Below the pieces are notes generated by a model. That model did not search any database. It was not told where the DNA came from and saw only the letters and a program-made list of their open reading frames with translations. Both the position numbers and the translations under genes were made by a program. 64,000 nucleotides of DNA from positions 682,001 through 746,000 of the forward strand of contig JAJTTP010000009.1 in the NCBI GenBank assembly GCA_023313575.1, given 5' to 3'. Source of the stretch: Eutypella sp. D-1 (taxonomy: Eukaryota > Ascomycota > Sordariomycetes > Xylariales > Diatrypaceae). Of this stretch, positions 44,258-58,025 are shown piece by piece; position 1 is the stretch's first letter, and every line of letters starts with the position of its first letter.

Positions 44258-47200
44258 CTCTGAGACATCGAGTCTCGAATGTCCGGGTTCCCCGCCGTCT
44301 TCCCCTTCTAAGTCCTTCACACCCAAGTTATCACGAACTCGGCCGGTTCCACAAGACTAAATCACACAAAGACAGCACGTCCAGGAGGGAGTGGGAGCAG
44401 AAGGTGCTCGCGCTGGTACATGTCATTGTTCTGCACGTAGGTGTGTGTAGGTATGTGTTAAGGAACCTTACCCGAGGCGGGATTGTGGTAGGGATCTCGT
44501 AATCCCCTGCCCCGCCTTCCATGAACCCCCGTACAGCCTTGCTCGGATACCCGAGTGTATTCTCCTCCTCGTCCTAGCACGCAATTCTCCAAGGGCAGTG
44601 AACTACCGCGGTAGGAGGTCACCGGATCTTCTCCACACACATGTCTGAGCGCGCGGGGAATGTGTATGTATGTATGTATGTGCGTACGTAGCTATAGTCA
44701 CGCGAAGACGGGGTTCGCGATCCATGAGACCTTCCCCGAGACAAGACGTTGCATTCTTCTCGAAGGAGGGGTGGGGAGGGGTGTGGGTTGAGGCTGGCCT
44801 GTCTGTTGGAGAGGGGAAAAGGTAAGGGGGACGGGCCTGGTTTAACCAAGGTAGGACTGGAAAAAGGGGGGGTCATGTGACGGAGGAGTGTCTTGTGGAT
44901 TTTACATCCCACACTTTGGCGGCAGAAACTGCTGTAAACACCGATGTTCCTAGTGGTGTGGGTGGTGGTAATAGTTCTTCATGCGCTCGTGTGCCTGTGT
45001 GTGAGAAAGTTGCAGGTGGTTTACACACTACATGGTCTAGGTAGTTGACCAACTACCTAGGTTAGGTACCTGGCAGTATGCGAAAGCGAGCAAGGTGACG
45101 ATGTTGCATCGTACAGGATCAGCTCATGTTTCATGTCGCTCAGCTCCTTCGAATGGACGGCCGGCGTGCGGCCGGATGGTTCATGACGGTGCCGCGAGCA
45201 TTAGCTCCGCAGATGTTGCAGACCCAGATGGAAATACGCGAAGCCGTTCCCCATGTTGGGGCCATGCGGATGGATACTTGACTTGGGAAGTCTAGGTTCC
45301 TCGGCATGTGCCCACACACACGCAACTGGGCACACACACTCTTTCATGATACACAAGTCGGTGTATTAGCTGTGATGCTCATTTGTTTTATATCCCTAAG
45401 GTACATTTACGGTACTACAATCTATCCCACGTCCTGTATCTCATACAAGCATCCGTCGCTTATCACTGAGCCGGCCGAGTTTTATTCTTATCCATGGATG
45501 GAGATCTCGGCGACTTGACTTGGGCGCGATGGCGTCGGTGGCGGGAAAGAACGTAGTAGGTACATGTGCGCTGCGCAGCAGCTACCGTATGCCCAGGGTG
45601 GTGATCACCGCTCCCACTGCCTCCTCCCGGCTTATACCGAGACCGCACTTTCTCTTTCCCCAACCAGACCGACCGGTGATGGTCACGTTGCTATACTCCG
45701 TACAAGCATTGTTACACGTGCTCGGCATGGAACATGCTATAAACTACCGCGCTTACACCTAGGTAGTCTTATACAATGGGGATGGGATCAATGCTGACTC
45801 CTTCCATTATTCAAAGTTAGGTGATAGGCATGACGCTATTTACCTTTCCTAGTGCCCACCTGGGTAACTGATGAGCGCCCCTACCAAGCCCTACTGATCT
45901 GATCTATAGCTAAATCCTGACGGCTGGATAAGGCTCGCGCCGCTTTCTTAACCCGCCAGCCCACATACTTATTGTATAAACCTATCTCACTTTAGGGCAC
46001 TAGTAGCGTGGGGTCTCAGGGGTGCTGTATGTATGTAAGATGGGTAACTGGCGTCTAGCAGGCGGATTTGGTGATCTTGCGATTTGACTCAAAACATAAC
46101 GGTATGTATATAACTTGACATTGTATACTACTTGCATAGGAAGGACGTGGAAGTACGTCCATTATATATATAAATATGCGCCAAGTTAAGGGAACTCCTT
46201 GCACACACTATATATATATATATAATATAATGTGTTGTGACTATACAACCCCATCATACCTAGTCTAGCTAGTTGCTGCGATCAATTCCCATTCTATCGC
46301 TGACAGCTTGCATGCATGCCTGCCTACTTACCTGTGCATATGTATGTGGCTCCCTACACTACCACCTGAGGTAGGTCGCAGTGCATATCATCAAACACAC
46401 AGCCAGAGACAGCCTTACCGTAGTCTAGAAGTCTGCATGACCGGCCCTTTATGTGGCCTGCATACATAGGCTATGCCCTAGATAGTAAATGAATACGACT
46501 CTATAACTTAGCCGTCTGGATCTGCAGTCTGTCATTCGTTTATACAGCTCAGGTAAGTTTTACCTGCGTAGTCTGTCCGCCTTAACAACAAAGTCCCTGC
46601 CGAGCCCTGTCCTATCCTACATAGGTTATGCGCCTCCCCCCCTAAAAGCATGACAGGTTTTCCCTCCCAGGGGAAACGCAGCTGACGAAAAGGCGGTAAG
46701 TCAAAGCGTCGCAATAGTCCAGCAGCCGGCTTCCGTCTTTATTTCTTAACTGTCTCATTAACTAGGTTGGCTACGCAATTTGCCGACACAGTCTACAGTC
46801 TACGTGCATTATATTACGCCCATGTCTCTGCCTCTGTCTGTCTATTTCGTAAAGCAGTTCACTCATCCTAGGCCGAAGAAGTCCCACTGTAAAGTAGGTG
46901 GGGGACGAGACACACACACAGAGAGAGAGAGAGAGACAGAGGGAACGGGGAACGACGGGATAGTCAGAGAGGAGACGAGACGAGACGAAACGGGTTGAGG
47001 TTGAAACGAAACGAGGAAAGTGACTTAGGAAAGACAATAAAGTAAACCTCCCGCCCATGACGGGTTTGACATGCCCAGATTGGCAAATACAGCAAGCAAG
47101 ACATGCATACAATGGCTAAGGTGGCAGAAGGCATAGGTAATCCATTCTACGGATTTACTTTCTACTTCAGGTTGCTCGGTCTGTCGGTCGGTCAGCCGCC

Positions 47201-48720
47201 ATACAGCTTTCTCCTACTCTACTATAGTATTTTGTTAACAGCGCACTCGTGATCAGCAGCCACCCTCATGTTTCTTTTTCTCTTGACACTCAGTCCCCCC
47301 CACCCGTCTTCCCCCACCCGTCTTCCCCCACCCCTCTTTCTCCATCACCGGTCACGAAGGCCAGTTTCCTCGCCGAACTTCGTCGTGTTGGCGTCATCCC
47401 AGCCATCCCACCCCCATCCCCCATCCCCCATCCACCCCCTCTTCCTCCTCCCACGCTCGTTCCCACTCTCACTCTGCGTGACTAACAGAAAATGTGTGGG
47501 GTAGACGACGCACACAGCCAGATATGTACTTTATATGCGTAGAGACGACTGGCTTGCTGAGAGAGCCAGTCCAGGGGAAATGGAAAAGAGGGGAGCCAAG
47601 TCAGATCTCAGGGACTGTGCTGTTGTTGCCGGCGAGAACCAACCAACACGTACACTTAAGCGCGCATTGGTTTACGCCTGGCCGATCCGCGGATGGCGAT
47701 ACCTGCCTATTTCAAGCTTAACAAGTCTCGAACACGAGGGAGGAAGAGTTGAAACCCGTGAGAAGGGAACCTTGACTAGTTAGGTATTTAGAGCTCACGT
47801 CTATCTTGACTCTTTTCTGTCTCCTCCAGGGCTACTAGCTCCCCCCCTCGCACATGTAGGCCCACCCCCTTCTCCCCCTCCCCCCTTTAACAAGTCCAAC
47901 CCCACCTTGGGGCTTGGTTCACTAAGCCCTAAAACGTCATGGGCTGCAAACCCAGGGCTACGGGTTTGCCCACACCTTGCAGGCTCGCACGGAAGCGGGC
48001 ACAGGGTTGGCGACGATGCATCGATCCCTGAACAGGTTCAATAGTCAAGACGAAGCCGTCTCATCTTGTGGTTTGATACCCCTGACCTAGATCCCTGCTC
48101 CTGATCATCCGCCGCCGGGAAGAGCCATCAAAGAAAAACGCTATTAAAAAAAAGAAGAAAAAGGGTTTAACAAGAAAAAAAGAATGGCAGCAAGGCAAAT
48201 AGAGAAGAAGACTTAACGCAAAACCAGGAGCTTCTGCCCCGCGAAGCCTACTGTTTCTTTGTTTCTTCGTCGTGTCCCCCCACCAACCCCCCCCCCCCCC
48301 CCACACCCCCCGGTCTCCCAGCCTTCGTACCGTGAAATCCGACAGAAGACAGAAGGAAAAGATAGTAAAGAAAAAAAGAAACATAACACCGAAAATAAAA
48401 GAAATGCGCTTTTGTAACCGTGTATGCGATTATGTGATGATGAATTGTCTGTATCAAATTTCCTTGCCGTGGGGCAGCTGGGCTCATTCTCCGAACTCCA
48501 ATTTCGTTTGCAACCCGGGATGTCGTTTGTAACTAAGGCAATGAGCAAGTAAAAAAAAGGAAAGAAGAAAGAAGTGAAATCAAAAGGTTCCGTCGATATT
48601 GGTAGATTCCAATTCAGTAAGAATAGCGAGAAGCTCGGTTCTCGATAGAGGGTTTTCGAACTCGGCGGCGCGTGTACGTAGGTGGTGCCAGTGGTGGTGG
48701 TGGTGGCGCGCCGTCGCGTC
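43139..48720. other. Gene-poor interval of about 5.6 kb
   Basis: No supported gene. Contains a (TG)17 microsatellite at 44220-44254, many TAGGTA/TACCTA words (ACCTAGGT at 45055 and 45757), AT-dinucleotide runs near 46213-46230, GA and poly(C) tracts (about 48288-48302) and Pro-codon-like CCCCAC repeats near 47290-47460. Short ORFs lack coding bias. No transposon ends or RNA gene recognised. Confidence 0.6.
44220..44254. repeat. (TG)n microsatellite
   Basis: Perfect TG dinucleotide tract of about 17 units in intergenic DNA. Confidence 0.95.
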
Positions 48721-49186
48721 CTACCATCCCTGGCCGAGGTTCGAGTCGTTGGCGAGCCAGATGAGCGCCGTCTCAGCCGCGTCTTCCTTCGCGTTGTTGA
48801 GATTCTTGCCGTCGTACCAGAACCTCGCCTGGATCTGTCTCCCGTACACCGTCACGACGCTGGCCCAGGCTGTGCGGCCGCCTAGAAGAAGAGTTCCCGA
48901 ACGGGGGTCGAGTTAGTCGAGCTATTCTCCGCCCTACCCTCCCCCCCCCCCCCCAAGATGCTCCTCCGTTCCCGTGACACCCTGTTGTTGGCACGTACCT
49001 CGACGGTCTGAGACGTAGGTGTAGACGGGTACCTGTATCTGGTATTCACGGCACGCTTCTGCAGAAGGACAGTTAGCACGAGGGAGGGTTTCTGGTAAAC
49101 AAAGCTCGGTGGGCTGTGGACATACCTTCTAGCTGTTGTTGCCATCGCGTACTACTGTGCCGGGACGATGAAGACGAGGACGGCAT
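48721..49186 (-). CDS. Small double-stranded-RNA-binding-fold protein (93 aa)
   Basis: Exons on the minus strand: 49186..49126, 49058..48999, 48881..48721, 94 codons. Introns have GTATGT and GTACGT donors, GCTAACT branch and CAG/TAG acceptors. After a Ser-rich start (MPSSSSSSRHSSTR) the whole protein fits one dsRBD: helix 1 WQQQLEEACREYQ, strands PVYTYVSD, TAWASVVTVYG and QIQARFWYDG, then the terminal helix NNAKEDAAETALIWL. The helix-2 start is N-N-A-K-E-D-A-A-E, close to the K-K-x-A-K-x-x-A-A consensus, but only one of the basic residues that usually touch RNA (the Lys) remains, so RNA binding may be weak or replaced by protein contact. The ORF is too fragmented to appear in simple ORF scans. 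No partner gene nearby. Confidence 0.8.
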
Positions 49187-52100
49187 TGTGACGAACTATG
49201 CTCAGAGCCTACGCAAATAAAAGGGAGGGTGCCAAGGCCAGTGTATAAACGACAATGTGCTCGCGTGAAGAGTTAAAAGTGATATCTCTCTGTGAATCTT
49301 AGGACGGAGGTAGCTGAGAGGAGTCTCGAGGAGGAAGAGCTGAAGAGGGCCCGAAATGGTTCACCGGTCTACTTATAGGCGGCGCCGCGCACAGAGCGGA
49401 GGCGCGCTGTTGTAGTAATCTCTTCCCCGAGGTGATCTATCGAATCACGACAAACATCGAAACCCGATGAGATGACGACTTGGTGTATGATGTGGCGGAA
49501 GAGGATTTGTTTGCGCGAAAATGCAGCACGGCAGTGGAAGGGGGTGGGTTATTTGGCTCTAGGGACGGCATGATGCATCGTGGACGTATATGCGTGGTCG
49601 TAGACTTGGGGGCGAGGATGCTCTTACATATTGGTTTTTTTTTTTTCCTTTCCTGCAAGGCAACGCCCGTCCATGCCAACCATATGCGAAGACTACCGGG
49701 TACGTAGAAAGTAGCGAGCCAGCTCAATTGGCATTTTCCTTTTTCTCCCCCTCTGCGCAGTCTAGGGCGAAACTGGATAGGTTAGGCTCATGATAGCTGG
49801 CCCCTTTTACTTTGTTTGGTTTGCTTCCCTCCCCGATATTTTCTTTTTCTTTTCTCACACATTTTTGGCATTTTTTCTTTTTGCCTTTCTAGCCCATAAT
49901 ACTTACTGCTTCTATCACACGCCCCTAGTGAAAAGGGATGCTGCTTGGGGGGTGACGGCCAAGGGGTGGTGTACATAGTCGGTACCTTTCCAGTCTCAAA
50001 ATTCGAGAACCAGGTACCACGGCCTGCCGAGCGGACGGGAGATGTGGGTCGTGGGAAGATCAGAGGCATGGGATTGTTGCACCTAACAAGGACACATTAG
50101 GAAAAGAGGTGACAAATGGAGGGTCGCTACTACGGGGTTTACGAAATCAGCTTGAAACTCGTGGCCCTTACCTCAGCACACCTGTAAAACCCGAAGAGCA
50201 TGCGAGAAACAAGCCGTCTCATTGCTCCCGAAGATCGGGGTCAATTCCAGGTGTGACATATGCGGAAGAAACATCCTATAACCACAACTCGTTACAGTGT
50301 AGGTATACTCTATATGCCGGTATACGGCTCAGCAATGGTAGCCTGCCTAGCCCCCTCCCCCCCGACTCATCGGGTTTAAAATGAGCCAGTCTTGGAGCCC
50401 AGACAGGCAGGCTACTGGATTCTGGCAATTGGGCAAATAAGTCGCCATCGTGTCGCTCCTGTGTGACCCATCAGATCCAACGGCGTGGAATAGGGCCGCC
50501 AATGGCCGCCAATAATCGTTGGTACGCAGTTTCACGCAGCGGAACTGGGCTGCAATATCAGGTTGGCATTAGCTGGTTAAGATGGATATTCCCCGGTCTT
50601 CATAGGTTAGATGCACAACATAATATCTGGCCTCCCGGGCCTCCCCACCCTGCCGTTTGCTAGTGATGACATGTAGGCACATCGGATTTCTCACATATCG
50701 GCTTCCATGTATGTACGCACATATGATTTTGTCCGCTTAGGCCCGATCCGTCATTTCGACAGGTCTCGCAGGGTACATACATAGACAGGCACAAAAGACA
50801 CACAAGGCCCTCAAAGTCTATATGTCCATTGCATATGTGACAAGCGAAACCGTGACTGGCATTTGCCTTCTTCCCTGGCTAGACAACAGACAGGGTACCG
50901 GGTTATCGGGACCAAATCATCCACAGGGCCCAGAATATTGGAATTGTCTTCAAGGACCCAGGATACGGTGTTGGAATATAGCCCGATTACGAAAGGGGGA
51001 GTGAATAGAGGCTACAGTCAGTGGTTAACACCAAGAAACTCTCATTTGAGAAGGCCTACTTGGGCTGGAAGATTGGTCAAGTTAACCAGTCTAGCTGCCC
51101 ATACGGAGGCAGCCTCAAGGTCATTGGGTGACGATGACGTATGATAAAACTACACAGGTCCAGTCCTTAGAGTCCACGGATGTGAGGCGATCAGGTCAGT
51201 TCCTGTTCCTATACATGATACTTGTGCATATAGATGCGCGTGCCTGATAGATACCGCTAGACTAGTGTATCCGACCTTGGAAGGCAAGCATCTCTGAGTC
51301 GGCGGTCAGCTTCCGCGCCGCTAACGTATATGCCCCTCCATTGCCTTCTAACTTTAAGTTTGATTATGAAAACGAAAATGTTCCAAGGTTGTTTAGACAA
51401 GACGGCCCCATTTATGAGAATTTATGCAGCTGTAAATCGAGCTATTGGCTATATCTCCTTTACGGCGGGACACATGTAGCTTGTGGGGCTGGTGACTTCA
51501 GGGGCAAAGCCACTTTTTAGTATCGATGGTGTGCACGTAGCAGGTCAAACAACATCCAGGGTTGCCAGGATATCCAGAAACCAATATGTCATCTGACAGC
51601 TGTTTGAAAGATAAAGTTTAGAGTAGATTTCGGAATGTGAATTTCTGATTGCTTCCCCATCTTTTTTGCTGTTTCTTTTGTTCAGCGACATGCAGGCATA
51701 TGCAGGAATGTCTAAACTTGGAACTGGGTTCGATCTCATCCCAGACTGGTCTAAGCTCTCAATTCGGGGCCGGAGAAGCATTTCGTCATTTGCTCAACTG
51801 CCTAACTTGCAGCCTAGGAAATCCTTGTCTCTGCTGATACCTAGGTATGTTAATTAATGAGGTCGTGGAGAAAGGATTCTGTAGTCGGCAGCACTCAATC
51901 ATAGTCACCAATCGAGCTATCGTACAGAAAGAAGCATTGCCTTTTACTTTAAATCATCCCATCAACGCTTCAGAGATCCCGTGAAGTGGTCGTAGGCTAG
52001 GCCATTCCATCAGCCTTGCAGATGCGGCAAGAGTCTGTCAAACATAATATAGGTAACCGGGTCGATGCATGAATGACAGCTCAGGCGCTGTTATCTGTAT

Positions 52101-54599
52101 GAAATGATTTGCGACGGTTCCGCCCGGTTGGGTCGTTTGGGCTTGCGCCGTGCAACATGGGGGTGGAATTCGCCCGCATCGTAGGCTTGATACCTAGGAA
52201 ACGGGTTGGAGCACAAATTTTGGGATTTCCTCCCTCCATCCCTCCTAACCTCATCCTAATGGGTCAGTTCGGATACTGATCCACGACAGGCCCTTGGACT
52301 CGACGACTGCTACACACGCGAATGCAGGAAATCCAGGTGGGTGGCACGGACGCTGGAGAAACGAGTTGGAGAAGACGTACAGGCATCTTCAATTACATCC
52401 AAACTACCTTGCAAAATGTGTACTGTACCGACTTGACCGTACGCACCTCCAGGCATTGGCACACAAGTGCAAATAATTCCCGTACAGCGTGCATGGAGCC
52501 GCGGTGGAGTCCTTAGACCTTGTTTGTTTATTTGTGTCGATTTGCAGCCGTAAGTCGACATGCTTATTGATGCAATAGCCCGATCGAACCAACCTGGTGC
52601 CTAAATGACCTGCCTGAATGGCCTGCCTGGCCTCAAAAGCACAGTACCAGGGTGCTCAACGGGCAGGCCATCTCGCAGAGCCCATGTCGGTTTGTCAAGG
52701 ACTAAGAATTGAGGTGGTGGGAGGCCTAGCCGATAGCTTTGCCGGTGAAGAGGCTCGGCGCGCTGAATGCTCGTGTTGGTTGGTCCCGTCCGGGAGAGAA
52801 TAGAGCAATGCAGTGTCAAGAACGAGAACGGAGAAAAGGAAGAAAACGAGGCAGGCTACGACATCCTTTTTAGGCAGCGGTGAGCGAGTCTCACGGGGAA
52901 CATTGCAGTCCAGCCTCTTCTGCCAGCTGCAGCGGCCCTTTCTGTGTCTTGCGCGATCGCTGACCAAACGCCCCAACCCACCGACACGGCTGCCATCTCG
53001 CATAGTTTTTTTCAGATCGCGGCACCATCAACTCTCCTAACCCGCAGTGCTCATCCTCGTCTCGGCGGCATGACGGTGGGACAAACGCCTGCCGTTACCG
53101 GCGGGCGGAGGCAACCCACATATCCGAGATATAGCCTAGTCGAATTTATTGAATCACCTTGTTCCTGTTTGGAACATGTGGGAACCAGGCAAGTCGGCCC
53201 TAAGGTTAGGTAGAAGGCTGGTTACCGGAATGTCCCCGACCGAACCGGAACTGGGCGGGTGAGATATTTCCCGCAAGTTCGCCGTGGTATCACCAACTTA
53301 CTCGGATAGCTTGTGCCACTGATATATAGGGAAACGACAGGTCGTCGTGCCATGTAGGGCAACAGAGAGCTGATATGTCGTCTCATCACATTAGTTTGGT
53401 TGTGGCCATGGATTCAATCGGGTATACAGAGATGAAGGGCGGACAAAGCGCGATAAGACACGAGCGAAGACTGGTTACACCTCAAGCGTCGGGATATATT
53501 CATTTCCTCCTAACGCCGTGAAGCAAACGGATATCTCATTTCGGGTAGAATGGTGATTTGCGTCACAACAGGGTTGTGGACTCGGAACGAATAACAAGAT
53601 ATTTAACCTAAGCAACGTAGTTGAATCAGGTTCAATTTTCCCCGGAAATCTCGAAAAAAGGCCCCCATCGAAAAAGATAAAAGGAAAAGCTGTCAGAACC
53701 TCGTCATGCCGTGATACAGTCGTTGGTGGATTTATAAAAGGCGAATCTCATGCAAAAGTATCTCTGCCGCCTACACTGCCAGGAGCAATATCAAGAACTT
53801 TATGATCTACTGGTATGACTAAACTGCTAGTCATAGAATAGGGGTAGTAAGGGGCAGTAAGGGGTAGCAAAACGGGAACCTTAAGCTGGAAAAAAGAAGT
53901 TTATGAGTGCCAAATGAGGGAGAGCTGGGGTACTGAATAAGTAACGTTATTGGTTGTATGGGATTCCCCGATTTGGCAATGGCCAAGCAAGTTCAACAAC
54001 ATACCGACCATTCCTATTATGGTTAAGCGTTGACATAAGCATAAGCAACCTTGGAACCTTCCGAGTAAGGTTGGAAGCGAATTGTAATGTACCAGGTACC
54101 TAGGTAACTCCCCTACTTCCCCATCTTGGACCTCGGCATCTTTCAATAACCATGGAACTCTTTTACATCTGCATGCTCATGTAGGCTTGAGTACTTAGGT
54201 AGGTTGCTTTGTAAAAGCACGAGATAAAAGCAGTGTGAGACCGCGTTTCACTCACCTGACCACTCAATAACTAAATACATCCCTCTTGACTCGCTAAACA
54301 CTGAAAACAAATAGTCAGTCTAAAACTTACCCATTGCCATCATTCTTTTCTTCCTGATTTAAAAAGCTGGTTATTTGTGGCTCTCCAGTAGACTTTGAAG
54401 TAACGGTAATTTTGTCTGATCCATTTCTGGTCAGCTGTATCATTTTGTGTATTCAGGGGTCGGAATACTCGGTGACCTCTTCTTAAACCCGATTACCCGG
54501 GTATAGATTTTATATTGCCCTGAGCTTGCAACCAACACGGAGTCACAAGGCTTTGGAAGACTCGATAGAAAGAACAAACTAAAAGAAAAAGAAAAAAAG
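49187..54599. other. Gene-poor interval of about 5.4 kb
   Basis: No supported gene on either strand. The left end should contain the promoter of the dsRBD gene and the right end that of the nitronate monooxygenase. ACCTAGGT occurs at 51839 and 54098. Only short ORFs without coding bias are present. Confidence 0.6.
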
Positions 54600-55860
54600 A
54601 TGCCGTTCGACACTGAGCTCACCCGACGCTTAGGCATCAAGATTCCTGTCGTACAGGGTGGGATGCAGCATGTGGGATATGCCGAGCTGGCGTCCGCGGT
54701 ATCCAATGCCGGAGGGTTGGGTATCCTCACAGCGTTGACCCAGCCGACGCCCGAGGACCTACGCAACGAGATCAGGAGGTGCAGGAAGATGACCAAATAC
54801 CCGTTTGGCGTCAATATTACTCTGCTGCCCGCTCTGGTCCCGCCTGACTACGCTGCCTACGCCCAAGTCGTTATTGACGAGGGTGTCAAGATTGTCGAGA
54901 CCGCCGGAAATAGTCCGGGGCCAGTCATTTCCCAGCTGAAGAAGTCCGGCATCATCGTGCTCCACAAGTGTACCACTATACGCCATGCGCAGAGCGCCAT
55001 CAACCTCGGCGTCGACTTCCTTTCCATAGACGGATTTGAGTGTGCTGGGTAAGTAGTGTATCCATGACTGCTAAATCTGGTGGCCGGCGACCTATGGAAA
55101 TAGGGGGTAGAAGAGAAGAAGTTCCCGCTCTTCTCTTATTGGTTGCCTGTACCTTCCGTGTAACAAGAAGTGAAGCTGACCGTCCGGGGTGAGGGGGACG
55201 ACCGCAGACACGTGGGCGAGTCAGATATCACCAATTTCATCCTGTTGAGTAAGGCGCGCCAGACGCTGAAGGTGCCCTTCATCGCGTCGGGAGGGTTCGC
55301 GGACGGCCAGGGGTTGGCGGCCGCCCTGTGCCTCGGCGCCGAGGGCATCAACATGGGCACGCGCTTCCTGTGCACCGTGGAGGCGCCCATCCACGAGAAC
55401 ATCAAGCGCAAGATCGTCGAGTCCCAGGAAACCGATACTGCCCTCGTCATGCGCCGCTGGAAGAACACCACCCGCCTCTACCGCAACAAGGTCACCGACG
55501 CCGCTATCAAGGTCGAGCGCGAGAGCAAGACCGGCGAGTTCGCCGAGATCGCCCCCTTTGTTAGTGGCAAGCGCGGCCGCGAGGTCTTCCTGAACGGTGA
55601 CCCGGAGTTCGGTGTAAGTCACCCTATTATCTTGCCCATCGCCACATGATTTGTTGCCCCTTACACGGAGGCTCTACGCGCGTCAAGTTCTAATCACGTT
55701 AATCTTTTTTATCGAATCACAGGTCTGGACGGCTGGGCAGGTGATAGGGCTCATCCACGACATCCCGACTTGCCAGGAGCTAGTGGCGAGGATCGAGAAG
55801 GAGGCTGAGGAGACGCTCACGTCCAAGCTTTCACTGGCCAAGCCCTCGAGCAAACTATAG
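54600..55860 (+). CDS. Nitronate monooxygenase (2-nitropropane dioxygenase family)
   Basis: FMN enzyme that oxidises alkyl nitronates such as propionate-3-nitronate, a toxic plant and fungal metabolite, so likely detoxifying. Exons 54600..55048, 55208..55613, 55723..55860 give 331 codons (330 aa), slightly short for the family. TIM-barrel motifs in order: VVQGGMQHVG (residues 16-25), VETAGNSPGPVI, DGFECAGHVGE spanning intron 1, IASGGFADGQGLAAALCLGAEGINMGTRF (phosphate/FMN site; only part quoted: GGFADGQG, GAEGINMGTRF), and WTAGQVIGLIHD at the end. The family catalytic-base His corresponds to H151; the usual following Pro is Val here. Intron 1 (159 nt) acceptor was chosen because it rebuilds the conserved H-x-G-E-x-D block. 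Confidence 0.93.
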
Positions 55861-58025
55861 AAGGAAACCGCGGGCTAGCACGCGTCGTTATGATGATCTA
55901 TTTCCGCATTTTCTCTTGTCTTTTTTTTTCTTTCCTGTATACGTGGATCAACATACTTTGTTGTGTGCCCAGGGCCAAGGCACGCCGTCTCCCCTGGAAG
56001 GAAGCACGGCAGTTAGGCTCCAGCTAGAAAAGATAGAGAAGTCCGCCCCCCTTGTTAGACCAGCCCATTAGTTCTCGCTCAATCACCCGCCTTAGAAAAG
56101 ACACACAAGGTGTAACCGGCGAACGGCTCCAGAGACCCACTGTATTGACGTGCTACTTTCCACCGGTGAACTCCTGTCGTGTCCCCTGTGCGAGCCGACC
56201 TTTCCCACCTAACTTACATATCTATCTTTAGAAGAAGGGAGGGGGGGACGAGAAAAACGATGAGAGGGAAGAGAAGACGGCTCTCACACCGAAAAAGTGC
56301 CCCTCCCCCCCTGTCGGGATGCTCGCGCTGCCAAAAGAATGGTAGATAAGACGATCGGGTGGGATTCACGGTAGGCAAGTCGGAAAGAGGAGAGAAGGAG
56401 ATGGTAGGCGGGACGAGGAGGCCAGACCTCCCCGGACCCAGCCTAGCCCACGAAGAACACGAGAAAAGCTCCCGCTACATCGACTATACCAGCCTGCCTA
56501 CCTACCTCCCTATCTGCGTCCCTTGCTTAGCTGAGCATATGCATATGATGCTCGCGAGCCTACCGACTTGACTCCGTCTCGACTGCGCCCACACCACGAC
56601 AACGAGCACTCTACCTAGCTAGCTATCCGGATAGCCGTCCCCTGACCTGCCCCGACGTCGTACGCCCACCTTCGAAACGCAGCCGGCACCGTCGTCCCGC
56701 CTTGCCGACCACGGAAAAAAGGAAAATAGCGAGCGCGTCCGATATCGACCATCCGCTGCGCCTAGCTGGGGGTTGTTGTTGTTGTTGTCGTTGTTGTTGT
56801 ACCACCACCCAATTATTTAGCTGTCTGTCTGTCTCTCTGCCTACCTGCGTTCTTTATTCCTCTAGGCGGCCCTGATCAGACCAGGTTAGACCACTTCCAG
56901 GATCCTTCCTTTCGTCCCTGCCCCCGCCCCTTTCCTCTCCCCTTCCCATCTCTTCCCTTCCCTCCCTACCTCTCATTACTATCTACCTACCTAGACCGTA
57001 CCACGGCCATCACGACGCGATATCGATCGATATAAACAGATCCGCGCCATCCACTTACCACCATCATTGACCCGCACGCAGCTAGGCTAGTGGGGTGGGA
57101 AGGGATCGCTCGTAGCACGACGTTCTCACGCGACGCGACGTCCCCGACATGGCGAAAAGAAAAAAGAAACGGGAGCATAAGCCGGGGAGGTTGGTTATCA
57201 AACAGAAAGACATGTTTCCTTATTACTTTATTACATATCAATCACCGGAGAAAACCCTGGTAGGTAGGTATGGAAAGATACGGTTTAGTATGCGGCATCA
57301 CACTACACATCTCTACACATACATGTTTGCGGCTTTGCTGTTAGTCCATAAAATAGTCTGCTCTCCTTGAACCTGATGTATACCTAGGTGTAGCCGTGTT
57401 TACATATGCATATCATGATAAGCCTACCATAAATAGTAACAGTCTAATGCCGTTTTTTTTTTTGGGGGGGGGGGGTGGCGGTAAATGTGAAGGAGCACAA
57501 TTACATACCCCCTTAGTAAGTGGGTATTTGTATTCATGCCCCCTTCAAGACCAAACGGCCTGGAAAATATGCATCTTCGCCGGTTTCAACGGCACATCAC
57601 ATCCACACGCAGGCGTTCACGGGCAATAAATGGGGGTTTCAAACTCAGTAGGAAGAGTGGACGCACAAGAAAGAAAGAAAAAAGGGGGTTGGTTGGTTTC
57701 TTTTTCTTTTCTTCGTTTTTTCCTTCTCGATTCACCTCACCTCGCGGGTCCTACCACCTCGTTGCTGGCCGACTAAGTTAAGCTAGCTAGACTGTCCTAG
57801 CCGGCTTGCCGTCGTGCGAGTTGACGTTTTCCGCGTCGCAACCCCGTAGATTGGTCGCTTCATCCTTCCCTACCTGTCTCTTCCTACCTTGCCCCAATCT
57901 ACCCTAACCGCCATGCCCGCCTGCACCCACGGAGTCTATCTATAGATAAATGACACACTGACAGGGCGGTTGCCCCCCCCCCCCCCCCACAAAAGAACTC
58001 AGCTTGCAGCTTATGAGGGGTCAAT
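55861..58025. other. Convergent intergenic region
   Basis: About 2.2 kb between convergent genes, with poly(C) (57975-57989), T/G homopolymer runs near 57451-57476, GTT repeats near 56771-56798 and ACCTAGGT at 57382. No gene supported. Confidence 0.6.

Noticed and set aside
47249..47504. Pro-rich overlapping ORFs
   Set aside because: They are the translation of a CCCCAC-rich low-complexity tract in two frames at once.
43139..48720. CRISPR array, insertion sequence or gene cassette of bacterial type
   Set aside because: None seen; the repeats are eukaryotic microsatellites without spacer structure.
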